Shown here: positions 42,508 through 51,901 of the stretch, one piece after another | Numbering within the stretch: position 1 is the first letter of the stretch | Layout of the letters: every line of letters starts with the position of its first letter | Notes under the pieces: model-generated | The model's database searches: none | Told to the model about the DNA's origin: nothing | What the model saw: only the letters and a program-made list of their open reading frames with translations | Source: Anaerostipes rhamnosivorans | Lineage (GTDB): Bacteria > Bacillota > Clostridia > Lachnospirales > Lachnospiraceae | Direction: 5' to 3' | Assembly (NCBI RefSeq): GCF_005280655.1 | Contig: NZ_CP040058.1 | Location: forward strand, 405,001-469,000 | Length of the DNA: 64,000 nucleotides | Position numbers and translations under genes: made by a program

Positions 42508-42833
42508 AAGCGCCAGTGGAACTAGTGATCAGTATTATCCTGCTTTGTCTGGGAGCATTTGTTATGGCTTCTTATAACGGGGCGGCACTGGAGGAATCCG
42601 GTGCAAGGGAAACCCACGAGACATTCATAGAGAAAATTGAAAACAGCGGATTTGATCAGGGAGTCATTAAAGAATGCCAAAAGGAAGCAGAAAATAAAGG
42701 CTATGAGCTTTCTGTTAAAAATGATGGATTTTACGAGGACAAGCCAAAGTATAAAGTAGTCCTGATATACCATTTGAGAGTCAGGCTGCTGGGGATTGCC
42801 AGCCGGCAGGAAATCGAAGGATATGCATTATGA
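42504..42833 (+). CDS. Pseudopilin-like protein of the Tad-like locus
   Basis: 109 residues from ATG 42504, overlapping the CPBP stop, after GGGGAGTGGTT. One N-terminal helix (ELVISIILLCLGAFVMASY), then a small extracellular alpha/beta domain (IKECQKEAENKGYELSVKND, YKVVLIYHLRVRLLG). Resembles the next gene product and 43423, together a set of TadE/minor-pilin-like proteins. Confidence 0.65.
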   Translation: MKAPVELVISIILLCLGAFVMASYNGAALEESGARETHETFIEKIENSGFDQGVIKECQKEAENKGYELSVKNDGFYEDKPKYKVVLIYHLRVRLLGIASRQEIEGYAL

Positions 42834-42848
42834 CGGGGAGGATCAGAA

Positions 42849-43202
42849 ATGAAACTGGCGATAGAAACCTTTGTGTGCTGTTTTATTATTGCTGTGGGGA
42901 TGTTCTTAAATGTTGTCTATTGTGTCAACACGAAGGCAGTCTCCAATGCAAAGCAGTACCAGTCTGCCGCAGTCCATAAGATGGATGCGGCAGACTTCTC
43001 AGAAGCCGTGGTGGACCAATGTAAAAAGGAAGCGCTGGAAGATGGATACATTTCTTTAAATGTCTTAAGAGAAGCGATAGACACCAACAGAAGCCGCTGC
43101 CGGGTAACCTTAAAATATAAACTTCATGTTCCGCTGTTGGGCATAGAAAAGATATGCCAGATCAGCAGCTATGCAAACAGTGCCATAGAGGAAGAAACAT
43201 GA
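42849..43202 (+). CDS. Pseudopilin-like protein, paralogue of the preceding gene
   Basis: 117 residues, ATG after GGGAGGATCAGAA. One N-terminal helix (IETFVCCFIIAVGMFLNVVY) and a domain with VVDQCKKEALEDGYISLNV and CRVTLKYKLHVPLLGIEK, matching the VIKECQKEAENKGY and YKVVLIYHLRVRLLGI blocks of the previous protein. Clear local duplication. Confidence 0.68.
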   Translation: MKLAIETFVCCFIIAVGMFLNVVYCVNTKAVSNAKQYQSAAVHKMDAADFSEAVVDQCKKEALEDGYISLNVLREAIDTNRSRCRVTLKYKLHVPLLGIEKICQISSYANSAIEEET

Positions 43203-43218
43203 CAGGAAGGAGTTAAAG

Positions 43219-43395
43219 ATGAAAAGTTTTCTTGAAGATTATGGATTGATTATTGTTGCGGTGATCGTAGTGTTGGCTTTATGTGTATTTGCCAAAGGTA
43301 CATTTGTGACCCAGTTCCAAAAAGCATTGACAGATACCATCACTACATTTTTTGAGAAATCCGGGGCGAATAGCTCATTTATATGGATTGGATGA
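43219..43395 (+). CDS. Tiny Flp pilin-like membrane peptide 3 (58 aa)
   Basis: ATG at 43219 after CAGGAAGGAGTTAAAG. MKSFLEDYGLIIVAVIVVLA then KGTFVTQFQKALTDTITTFF. EDYGLI strongly recalls Flp pilins (TEYGLIAALIA) but starts only five residues after Met, so no cleavable leader is present. Confidence 0.7.
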   Translation: MKSFLEDYGLIIVAVIVVLALCVFAKGTFVTQFQKALTDTITTFFEKSGANSSFIWIG

Positions 43396-43422
43396 TGAAA
43401 CAAGAGATGAGGGAGGAGATCT

Positions 43423-43800
43423 ATGAAAGGGGCAGTTACAGGAATCATTCTGCTGGTAATTTTAATATATTCAGTGTTCATCACTCAAAATATATCTGGC
43501 CGGACTGCCAGGAAGACAGAGCTTACGATGGATGTCTCCAATGCAGTTGAACAGACATTGGACAGTATGAAAGAGACAAAATACGAATCCAGGGAACAGA
43601 TGGCCCAGGCATTTGTCAGGGATCTTAAAGAGCAGATGACCTCGGAAGGAGAGATAGAGGTTGATGTAATCGGAATTGACCATGAGAATGGACTGCTGGA
43701 TGTAAATGTCCGGGAGACATACCGCACCTCAGATGGGAAGAAAAAGACAATCGAAGTAAGAAAGACAGCAGTGCTGGAACAGCAGCAGGAAGGAACATAA
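43423..43800 (+). CDS. TadE-like minor pilin
   Basis: 125 residues, ATG after GAGGGAGGAGATCT. One helix (AVTGIILLVILIYSVFITQN) and an extracellular domain with NAVEQTLDSMKETKYESREQ and IGIDHENGLLDVNVRETY. Similar in size and layout to 42504 and 42849. Ends 14 nt before the large surface protein. Confidence 0.62.
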   Translation: MKGAVTGIILLVILIYSVFITQNISGRTARKTELTMDVSNAVEQTLDSMKETKYESREQMAQAFVRDLKEQMTSEGEIEVDVIGIDHENGLLDVNVRETYRTSDGKKKTIEVRKTAVLEQQQEGT

Positions 43801-43813
43801 GGAGGCAGGGCAG

Positions 43814-46800
43814 ATGAAGAAATGGGGAAAAAGAATTGTTTCCGGAGTGATCGCCGTAAGCTTGCTTGCCGCGGCTTCTATATCAAGACAGAAGCCAGGC
43901 GGGAATACAGTGGAATCGATTGTTCAGGCCGGTACGGAGGCAAGTTTTATGGGCAGCTTACTGCAAGGTGAATACATTGACGTATTCACCTCCTGGCCTG
44001 TCAAAGAGCAGAATGTATTTTATGATTCTCTAAAGCCTCAGGAACGGTCTGTATTTTTTGAAGTGACGAATTATCAGATCATAAGACAGCTGACCAAAAC
44101 AGGACGCAAAAAGAAAGATTTAGATGATTTGTTGCAAAAACTCGGGGCTTATTTTCAGCTGTTGAGAATAGGGAGTGTGGAAAAGGCCAAAGAGCAGACG
44201 GTTATAGAATGCATCAATGAAATAGAAAAAACAGAATATCAGTCAGCGGATGAATATGTGAAGCAGTTGATTCCGGAAAAACAAACCTGTTATATGGAAT
44301 TTTACCTTGCGTTAAATCAGGCTTGGAAAGATAAAAAGGATATCCAGGATGCTGTAGATGAATTGTATAAAAAGCTTGGTTTCAAAGAAGAAAAAAAGCA
44401 GGACAGTCCTACAACTGCAGTCATAAAGTCTTCTCGTACGGTACAGCAGAAAGCAGCGGCAAAGGCTGTCTCAGATGGGTTTTCTAATTTTAAAGCTGTC
44501 AGTTCCCTAAAAGAGATGAAGGATGCGATTGATTCTGTAAAAAAGGGTGAAAAGCTCGCCGTTCGTGTTGACAAAGGATTTAATGTGACTTCTGCTATTA
44601 AAACAAACGGACGGCATGTGAAGCTCTATGCCGATAGTGTAAGTGGACATAACCTAAACAGGACCTCAGCGTACAAAGGAGCCATGATCGAAGTAAACGG
44701 GGGTTCTTTAACCCTGGGGGCCTATGATGGAGACGGAAGAGCCAAAAATACTCTGTATATCAATGGAAAAAATGTTACAGCAACAGCTTCGTTGATTGAG
44801 GTCACGTCCGGGCAGCTCTATTTGAATAAATACAGCCGTATCATGGATGGCTATTATTTAGCAGACTTTGCTGGCGGAGGCGGTGTTACGCTGGAATCGG
44901 GAACATCATGTTATATGTTCGGAGGGAAAATAGACGGCTGTCAGGCAGCTAACAGTAAAGATGTTTCCTCTAGTTCACCGAAATCTTCTCACGGAGGAGG
45001 GATCGTAGTTAACGATAAAGCCTCTTTTTACATGTTCAGCGGATCAGTAGAAAGGTGTAAGGCTGTTCATGGCGGAGGGATCATGGTCTATGGCACTGCG
45101 AGACTCTACGGCGGTACGATCACTGATTGTGCAGCGGTAAATAAAAAGAACGATGCTCTCGGAGGTGCAGTAAAGGTACAGGGTGCGTTTAGCACAGACG
45201 GAAAGACCACATCCGTAACAGGAGATTTCGCAGCCTGGAAGTACACAAGATCCAATACATGGTCAGTGAATGGAAAAGATGGATATGAACAGGCGTCTAC
45301 GTCTGGTGCCGTCTTAAAGAATAACCAGGCAAATGCAGGTGGTTCGGTATGTATCAATAACGGATCCAAAGGAACCATACAAGACTGCAATATTTACGGT
45401 AATCAAAGTACCGGAAACGGAGCAGGTATCTGTCTGTCCAACGGCAGTTACAAAAAGGGAGCTTCCCTGGAGATAAAGAATGGAGCCGGCATTCATGGAA
45501 ATACCAGCAGCGGCTATGGAGGGGGAGTTTACTGCGCTGATTCAGTTAAGGGATCCATAAGTGGAGGAAGTGTTTATAATAATACAGCGTCATACGGGGC
45601 AGGAATTTATCACGAGGCAGAATTCCTCATGTCCGGGGGCACTGTGAGAAATAACCAATCTGCAAACTCCGGCGGAGGTTTTTATGCAAAGGGGAAACTT
45701 GTCACTACCGGGGGTGAGGTTGCAGGTAATACTGCAAAGACATACGGAGGCGGTGCGATCATAAAAAGCGCAGGAGCCTCGATCAGTGGAGTCAGGATAA
45801 AAAGTAATTCAGCGGCTGTTAACGGTGGAGGGGTTCAGCTGGACGGACAGGCTGTCGTTTCTAATGCAGCTGTGAGCGAAAATACTGCTTCCGCAAAAGG
45901 CGGAGGAATATCAGTGAGCACCGCCGGGGGATTGCAGATGAATAAGGGGACTGTCAGTGGTAATACCGCAAAAAGCAACGGAGGAGGTATCAATGCTGAT
46001 GGTACTTGTAAAGTAAACGGCAGTAATCTTACTGGAAACCAAGTAAACGGTGATGGCGGAGCTGTCTATGTGGGAAGCGGTACATTTACAACGTTTCAGG
46101 CAAACCAGGCAGTAAACATTGAGGGAAATAGTGCAGCAAAAAACGGAGCGGGGATTTATAATAAAAATGTAACCGTACTTAACAACAATGCACATATTTT
46201 AATAAATCAGTGTAAAAACGGTTCAGAGCACAATGTATTTCATGCAGGAAGCCAACTTTTGGTGGAGGGAAATGCTGAAATAAAGCAGGAAGTTTATTTA
46301 ACCAAAGACAGATTTATCACGGCATCCAGTAAGTATTTTTCCAGTGCGAATTCTTTGACTATGAAGATTTCAATGGATAGCTCCAATGTGAGAAACGGGT
46401 ATGCGGTTGTAAAAGGGGATATTCCGGATACTAGGGACAGCAGCTATAAAGCTGGTGATACATTGCTCCATAATCAGGCAGCAGAAGGTCGCTTTGCTTA
46501 TACAGGTACATGCTATGGTTTGCGGCCGGGTAATTTAAAGAAATCGTCATCAGGCTGTGTTCCATATAGTATTGTTTTAAGCCAGGCATATAAGATTTGT
46601 TATGATAAAAATTCTACGCAAGAAGTCAGGAATATGCCCACGGCAGCAGTAAAGCATTGGGAAGAAGATATGCGATTATCAGAATTGGTACCATCCAGCG
46701 GATCAGGAGTTTTTGTTGCGTGGAATACAAGATCCGACGGTACAGGTAATGGATATCAGCCAGGTAATCTTTACACTGCCAACGAGGATGTGATATTATT

Positions 46801-47953
46801 TGCTCTGTGGCCGCACTATAAGGTGGAATATGTACCTGGGATCCAGGGGACAAACGGCGTGACGGATAGTCAGGAACAGAATAAATCTGAAGATATTCTG
46901 CTGCGAAAGAATGGTTTCCGGTCTTCAGAAGGCAAATTTATATGTTGGAAGCAGGATGCATATAAAGCAAGAAAAAGAAACGAGATGGAAGCAGCAGGAT
47001 ATACAGATCTAAAGACAGAAAGAGATGGTCAAGGGCAGGATTATGTTTTCGGATTTTCAAAGAATTTGAGAAGAGGCAATTTGAATAGCAATTCGGAGAA
47101 TGCAGGCTCTTTATTGGATGTAGATGATATTTTTATAATGAAAGGTCAATGGGATTTCAAGCCAGATATTATTTTAAAGGATAAAATGATTTTTAGAGAA
47201 AATGAAAAAGTGAATCGAAAAAAACTTTTAGAATTAGTGGAAAGCTGCCATGATATTGAAGATGGAGATTTAATGAAAAGAATTCAAATTAGCAAAATTC
47301 AATATGGTATGACAAAAAAGGGGAAGAAGCCCAAAGACGTAATTTTTTCAAATGGCATGGAGAATTCAGATCTAATGAATACGTATTTTATGCTACTTGA
47401 TAAAAATGAGACTGTAAATGTAAAAATAACTTTTCAAGTGGAAGATAGTGCGGGCAATCTTACAACGAAGGAAGGATTTGTCTATGTTAATTACAATCAT
47501 CCGCCAAAATTGCATTCCTATAATCTTGCATACTATCAACAAGAGTTAGAAACAAAAGATCAGATTGTATTGAAAGAAATAATTGAGAACTGTAAAGTGG
47601 AAGATATAGAGGATGATGAACAGGGAATTAAAATTCCTGTTTCTGTAGTAGAGCCAATACCTTTACAAATTGAGAAACTTAAAGCTGCAGGGAAACATAA
47701 AATTGTTTATAAAGCAGTGGATTCATTAGGAAAGGAAACAAAACTTGAAACAGAGTTGTATATAGCAGAAGGCAGTCCGTATTTGGATTCTTATATATAT
47801 CGTGTCCGCTTTATTAACAAAGATTATCTCCATACGTTAGATCAAAATAGTAAATGGAGAAAAAATCTGGATTTAAACAAAAAGCTCGTAACGCAGTTGG
47901 AGAAAACAGAAAATGATGTTTTAATGAAGTATAAGTTTCAAAGCAATAAATAA
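43814..47953 (+). CDS. Giant secreted beta-helix surface protein
   Basis: 1379 residues, ATG after AAGGAGGCAGGGCAG. Signal peptide at 1-30 (KRIVSGVIAVSLLAAASIS). Residues about 250-800 are a right-handed parallel beta-helix of many GGG(I/V) turns (YGGGVYCADS, NSGGGFYAKG, NGGGVQLDGQ) as in pectate-lyase-like adhesins. Then an InlB B-repeat-like stretch (YQPGNLYTANEDVILFALWP) and two DUF5011-like domains (DIEDGDLMKRIQ). No LPXTG or membrane anchor at the C-terminus. The last third is more AT-rich. Probable pilus-linked adhesin or substrate of the locus. Confidence 0.8.
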   Translation: MKKWGKRIVSGVIAVSLLAAASISRQKPGGNTVESIVQAGTEASFMGSLLQGEYIDVFTSWPVKEQNVFYDSLKPQERSVFFEVTNYQIIRQLTKTGRKKKDLDDLLQKLGAYFQLLRIGSVEKAKEQTVIECINEIEKTEYQSADEYVKQLIPEKQTCYMEFYLALNQAWKDKKDIQDAVDELYKKLGFKEEKKQDSPTTAVIKSSRTVQQKAAAKAVSDGFSNFKAVSSLKEMKDAIDSVKKGEKLAVRVDKGFNVTSAIKTNGRHVKLYADSVSGHNLNRTSAYKGAMIEVNGGSLTLGAYDGDGRAKNTLYINGKNVTATASLIEVTSGQLYLNKYSRIMDGYYLADFAGGGGVTLESGTSCYMFGGKIDGCQAANSKDVSSSSPKSSHGGGIVVNDKASFYMFSGSVERCKAVHGGGIMVYGTARLYGGTITDCAAVNKKNDALGGAVKVQGAFSTDGKTTSVTGDFAAWKYTRSNTWSVNGKDGYEQASTSGAVLKNNQANAGGSVCINNGSKGTIQDCNIYGNQSTGNGAGICLSNGSYKKGASLEIKNGAGIHGNTSSGYGGGVYCADSVKGSISGGSVYNNTASYGAGIYHEAEFLMSGGTVRNNQSANSGGGFYAKGKLVTTGGEVAGNTAKTYGGGAIIKSAGASISGVRIKSNSAAVNGGGVQLDGQAVVSNAAVSENTASAKGGGISVSTAGGLQMNKGTVSGNTAKSNGGGINADGTCKVNGSNLTGNQVNGDGGAVYVGSGTFTTFQANQAVNIEGNSAAKNGAGIYNKNVTVLNNNAHILINQCKNGSEHNVFHAGSQLLVEGNAEIKQEVYLTKDRFITASSKYFSSANSLTMKISMDSSNVRNGYAVVKGDIPDTRDSSYKAGDTLLHNQAAEGRFAYTGTCYGLRPGNLKKSSSGCVPYSIVLSQAYKICYDKNSTQEVRNMPTAAVKHWEEDMRLSELVPSSGSGVFVAWNTRSDGTGNGYQPGNLYTANEDVILFALWPHYKVEYVPGIQGTNGVTDSQEQNKSEDILLRKNGFRSSEGKFICWKQDAYKARKRNEMEAAGYTDLKTERDGQGQDYVFGFSKNLRRGNLNSNSENAGSLLDVDDIFIMKGQWDFKPDIILKDKMIFRENEKVNRKKLLELVESCHDIEDGDLMKRIQISKIQYGMTKKGKKPKDVIFSNGMENSDLMNTYFMLLDKNETVNVKITFQVEDSAGNLTTKEGFVYVNYNHPPKLHSYNLAYYQQELETKDQIVLKEIIENCKVEDIEDDEQGIKIPVSVVEPIPLQIEKLKAAGKHKIVYKAVDSLGKETKLETELYIAEGSPYLDSYIYRVRFINKDYLHTLDQNSKWRKNLDLNKKLVTQLEKTENDVLMKYKFQSNK

Positions 47954-48079
47954 TGCAGCGGGGAATGGATTTTTCTATTCCCTGTAAATTTGTAAAGCAA
48001 GGGGATGGCATATATTAACTTAATTGGTATAATAGTATTAAGGGAGAGAAAATAGTATATTATAAGGGATGGAGTTATC

Positions 48080-50581
48080 ATGAAAAAAGGATTTATTTAT
48101 ATACTAATATCTTTTTTTATATCGCTGATATATTTATATGGGCCTATGAGGAAAGTAGGGGCCGAGAACCTGATTGGAAGAACATTTCAGAGTGGCAATT
48201 TTTCATATGAAATTATTTCAGATAATGAGGTATCTGTTTATAGGTATAATCATAAGATTCCAGGAATTATAGAAGTATTGCCTACTGTAGAGTATCAGGG
48301 TAGAAACTTCAAAGTAACCCAATTTTTTTACGATCATTCTGATATTATCGTAAAAAAAATAATAATACCCAATGGAGTAAAAAAGGTGATTATAAATCCA
48401 GATGGTACTTCAGACTATAAATTCCAAAATCTCCAAGAACTCATCCTTCCAGACTCCCTGGAATACATCAACCGTGGCTTTTCTTTCACCATGACCAATC
48501 TAAAATCTATAAAGCTGCCGGACAGCAACAAACATTATAAGTCCGTAGATAATGTTTTATTCAACAAGTCAGGGACAGATCTAATTGCTTACCCCAGCGG
48601 GGATGAGAGAACTTCTTATCATATTCCTCCCGGTGTCCAGACGATTAAAAAAGAGGCGTTTGCTTCCAACCAGAATCTTAAGGTGATATCTATTCCTGAT
48701 TCTGTAAGAGAATTAGAGCCATGGGTATTTTCGGGATCCCATATAGAGACATTAGATCTTTCTTCGATCAAAAAGGCTGGCAAGGGAACGTTTGCATTTT
48801 GCAGTGACTTAAAAGAGATTAAACTTGGGAAAGAGACTGTTTTAGACAAAGAACAGTTTTATGAAAACAGCGCGCTGGAAGAGATTACAGTGGAGGAGGG
48901 GAATTCTAAGCTGTGGTCACAGGATGGTATTCTCTACAGTCATTCAGATGAGGGAAAGTCGTTGGTCTGTTATCCATCAGCCAAAGAGGAGGCAAGCTTT
49001 GCCGTGCCGGCTGGCATAAGCCGTGTAGATTACAGCGCTTTCAACATGTGCAGGCTGGAGAAAATTTATCTGCCGGCAAGTGTGAAGAAGATTCAGGGTG
49101 CTGCATTTAACTACGGCAATGAAGGGAAAGCTGAAAATCCTATCGAGATTTACCTGTGCAGGGACAGTCTGCCCGAGATGAAAAAAGCCTCTTTTGCAGA
49201 TCTGGCTTCCGGCAGTACAATCTATCTAAAGAACCAGACTCTTAGGGAGCAGTTTGAGGCGGAGAATGTCAAGTATCAGTATATTGATCATCAAAATAAG
49301 GAAGCCAAGATTAAAGTGTCGGTCATGGAACAGCAGCCGGCGGAAGATATCGTATTGGATAAAGATGAAATTTCTTTTGAGATGAAAAGAGATGGAAATC
49401 AATTAACCGATCTGCTTGGTGTCTCCTTAGTCCCACATGCATCCACAGATCAGATCATGTTTTCAACGACAGATCCAAAGGTAGCAAAAGTGTCAGACAG
49501 CGGAGAAATCACGGCTGTTTCTCCAGGCTCCGCTCTTATTACAATACAGTCTGGAAGTGTTAAAAAAGAGTGCAGAGTCACAGTTTACGGGCCTCTGGGC
49601 AGTGTAGATAAGATTCCCATGCAGTTTTATGCAGGTTTGGAGGTAAGACCGGATGCGGTTGTAAGAAATATGCATGGTGAGGTGTTGAGGCCGGGTACTG
49701 ATTACACAGTCAGATATGAAAAGAATACAGTACCAGGGACAGCTAAAGTTTTGATACAAGGGATTGGCTTTTTTCGGGGAAGTGTAGAAACAAATTTTGA
49801 GATTCGGATTAAGGGAAATGATATCTCCAGGGCAGAGATCGTATTCCCGCAAAAGTTTTATTACTATGAAGGGAAACCTATAAGACCGAAACCCACAGTG
49901 AATCTGAATGGAAAAAAGCTTGTGGAAGGCAGGGATTACCGCATAGAATACATGGCAAACGGAGGCATTGGGCTGGGCTGTGTATGGCTGACAGGAATCG
50001 GCGGATATTACGGACAGAACTTCACCTACTTTCAGATCATGAAAAAAGAAGAGCCCAAAATTGAACAAAAGCCAGTTGAGAAGAAATACAAGATCAGCTT
50101 TGTATCACAGCCGTCGAATAGTGTGTATACCGGAAAAGCCGTTACCAGATCTGTGAGGGTAAAAAGCGGCGCCAGAGTTTTAAAGATCAATAGGGATTTT
50201 AGGATAATATATACTTCCAATAAAAACTGTGGCAGAGCCAGGATGGAGGTTTTAGGGAAAGGCATTTATGCGGGTAAGACAGTCCGCTATTTTATGATCA
50301 TCCCCAAAAAGGCTTCGATTACGAAAATACGGTCAGGGAAAAGAAAAATAAAAGTTTATCTGAAAAAGAGTCCGGGAAAGGCCACGGGATATCAGGTCTG
50401 CTGGTCTGCAAATAAAAAATTCTCCAGAACAAGAAAACAATATGCCAGGAAAACAACCTGTCTGCTGAAGGGTTTGAAATCCAGGAGGGATTACTATATA
50501 AAAGTGAGAGCATATAAAACAGTACAGGGAAAAAAGTATTTTGGCGCCTACAGCAAAACAAAAAAGGTGAGGATGAGATGA
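48080..50581 (+). CDS. BspA-type leucine-rich repeat surface protein
   Basis: 833 residues. Signal peptide at 1-28. Residues about 100-390 hold LRR_5/BspA repeats (LKVISIPDSVRELEPWVFSG, LEEITVEEGNSKLW). A Big_2 Ig domain follows (SFEMKRDGNQ to ALITIQSG), then three repeats of the GxDYxVxYxxNxxxGxAxVxxxGxGxYxG kind and a C-terminal FN3 domain (KATGYQVCWSANKKFSRTRK). Such proteins bind host or bacterial surfaces. It has no cell-wall anchor. Separated from the previous gene by 126 nt, possibly its own unit. Confidence 0.85.
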   Translation: MKKGFIYILISFFISLIYLYGPMRKVGAENLIGRTFQSGNFSYEIISDNEVSVYRYNHKIPGIIEVLPTVEYQGRNFKVTQFFYDHSDIIVKKIIIPNGVKKVIINPDGTSDYKFQNLQELILPDSLEYINRGFSFTMTNLKSIKLPDSNKHYKSVDNVLFNKSGTDLIAYPSGDERTSYHIPPGVQTIKKEAFASNQNLKVISIPDSVRELEPWVFSGSHIETLDLSSIKKAGKGTFAFCSDLKEIKLGKETVLDKEQFYENSALEEITVEEGNSKLWSQDGILYSHSDEGKSLVCYPSAKEEASFAVPAGISRVDYSAFNMCRLEKIYLPASVKKIQGAAFNYGNEGKAENPIEIYLCRDSLPEMKKASFADLASGSTIYLKNQTLREQFEAENVKYQYIDHQNKEAKIKVSVMEQQPAEDIVLDKDEISFEMKRDGNQLTDLLGVSLVPHASTDQIMFSTTDPKVAKVSDSGEITAVSPGSALITIQSGSVKKECRVTVYGPLGSVDKIPMQFYAGLEVRPDAVVRNMHGEVLRPGTDYTVRYEKNTVPGTAKVLIQGIGFFRGSVETNFEIRIKGNDISRAEIVFPQKFYYYEGKPIRPKPTVNLNGKKLVEGRDYRIEYMANGGIGLGCVWLTGIGGYYGQNFTYFQIMKKEEPKIEQKPVEKKYKISFVSQPSNSVYTGKAVTRSVRVKSGARVLKINRDFRIIYTSNKNCGRARMEVLGKGIYAGKTVRYFMIIPKKASITKIRSGKRKIKVYLKKSPGKATGYQVCWSANKKFSRTRKQYARKTTCLLKGLKSRRDYYIKVRAYKTVQGKKYFGAYSKTKKVRMR

Positions 50582-50685
50582 ATTCCATAGGTATATTTCT
50601 CGTATCAGCGGAAAGTTAATGAAAGTGCTGGGCCGGCTTGATATAATGAAGTAGAGAAAGAGACGGAATAAAGGGGGAATTTTAG

Positions 50686-51198
50686 ATGGCCTTTGGGAAG
50701 AGATGGTTTCGAAAGAAAGCGGACAGAATTATTTTTCTGGATATTGACGGTGTGCTGAACTCTATGGATCTGTTTGACAAGATGGAGGAGAAGAAAATAG
50801 AACCGTTTATGGGGATTGATGTGGATGAAGATAACCTGAAACATTTAAAGTTTATTGTGGAGCAGACAGGAGCAAAGATCGTGCTGTCTTCCAGCTGGCG
50901 CCATGCATGGCACGAAAAGGGGCCGATGATGACAATAGGGAAGGCACTGGATCAGGCCATGGCGTCCTACGGGATGAAGATCATTTCAAAGACAAAACAT
51001 CTCCACAAAGGGAACCGCTCTCTAGAAGTAATAGACTGGATGCGTGGGAAACACATCCAGTCTTTTGTGATCCTTGATGATACGGATTATGATTGGGTGG
51101 AGTACGGACTGGGAGAACACTGGGTCCGCACAGATTTTATGGAAGGCGGATTAAACAGGGAACTGGCGCTGAAAGCCGTCAATATCCTGAATCAGTAA
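50686..51198 (+). CDS. HAD-like hydrolase
   Basis: 170 residues, ATG after AAGGGGGAATTTTAG. Motif I FLDIDGVLNSM (catalytic DxD), motif II VLSSSWR and motif IV ILDDTDYDW are present, as in the HAD domain of Swiss-army-knife RNA repair proteins. Small phosphatase of unknown substrate. Convergent with the ferredoxin gene, one nt between stops. Confidence 0.8.
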   Translation: MAFGKRWFRKKADRIIFLDIDGVLNSMDLFDKMEEKKIEPFMGIDVDEDNLKHLKFIVEQTGAKIVLSSSWRHAWHEKGPMMTIGKALDQAMASYGMKIISKTKHLHKGNRSLEVIDWMRGKHIQSFVILDDTDYDWVEYGLGEHWVRTDFMEGGLNRELALKAVNILNQ

Positions 51199-51199
51199 A

Positions 51200-51811
51200 C
51201 TACTCCAGAATAATTCCTTCTGTAGAGATGGTGATGACATTGAGAGGAAGGGTTTTTCCGCTCTGTTCCAGGGCAGTGCGGACTGCATATTCCAGGCCTC
51301 CGCAGCATGGCACCTCCATTCTTGTGACGGTGATACTCTTTAAGTTGTTTTCCCGGATGATCTGCGTCAGCTTTTCCGAATAGTCCACGGGATCCAGCTT
51401 TGGACATCCTACCAGTGTGATCTTTTGTTTCATAAACTGCTCATGAAAGTTTCCATGGGCAAAGGCTGTACAGTCTGCCGCCACCAAGAGATGGGCATTG
51501 TTAAAATAAGGTGCGTTTACAGGAACCAGCTGGATCTGGACAGGCCATTGGCGCAGGGCACTCTGGTTGTTTTTTCTCTGGTTTTCAAGAACTGCTTCTT
51601 TGTCGTAGTCCGGGGCCTCTCTGTTCTCAAAGGTTATGGCACCCGTTGGGCACATAGGCAGACAGTTGCCGAGACCGTCACAGTAATCGTCGCGGATCAG
51701 CTTAGCCTTTCCATCGATCATTTTGATGGCGCCCTCGTGGCAGGCTGAGGCACAGAGACCGCATCCGTTGCATTTTTCTTCATCTATTTTAATTAATTGT
51801 CTGATCATCAT
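51200..51811 (-). CDS. Ferredoxin-type 4Fe-4S protein
   Basis: 203 residues; start at 51811 or the next ATG at 51808, after AAGGAGGATTC. Two clusters near the N-terminus: CNGCGLCASAC and CDGLGNCLPMCP (eight ligand cysteines). The C-terminal domain has VGCPKLDP and VPCCGGLEYAV, also cysteine-bearing, as in a widespread clostridial family of ferredoxins linked to hybrid cluster or redox sensing. Divergent from a Crp/Fnr gene, a common pair. Confidence 0.85.
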   Translation of the reverse strand: MMIRQLIKIDEEKCNGCGLCASACHEGAIKMIDGKAKLIRDDYCDGLGNCLPMCPTGAITFENREAPDYDKEAVLENQRKNNQSALRQWPVQIQLVPVNAPYFNNAHLLVAADCTAFAHGNFHEQFMKQKITLVGCPKLDPVDYSEKLTQIIRENNLKSITVTRMEVPCCGGLEYAVRTALEQSGKTLPLNVITISTEGIILE

Positions 51812-51864
51812 GAATCCTCCTTGTTTTTATAATCGTATCATACTATAATAAATCCAACTTGTCT

Positions 51865-51878
51865 GTTGAATAATCAAC
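51865..51878. promoter_or_regulatory. FNR/CRP-like operator
   Basis: GTTGAATAATCAAC is a perfect palindrome of the TTGA-N4-TCAA class, between the divergent ferredoxin and Crp/Fnr genes, so autoregulation and control of the ferredoxin are plausible. Confidence 0.65.
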
Positions 51879-51901
51879 AAAAAAGAAGGAGTTATAAAAA
51901 A

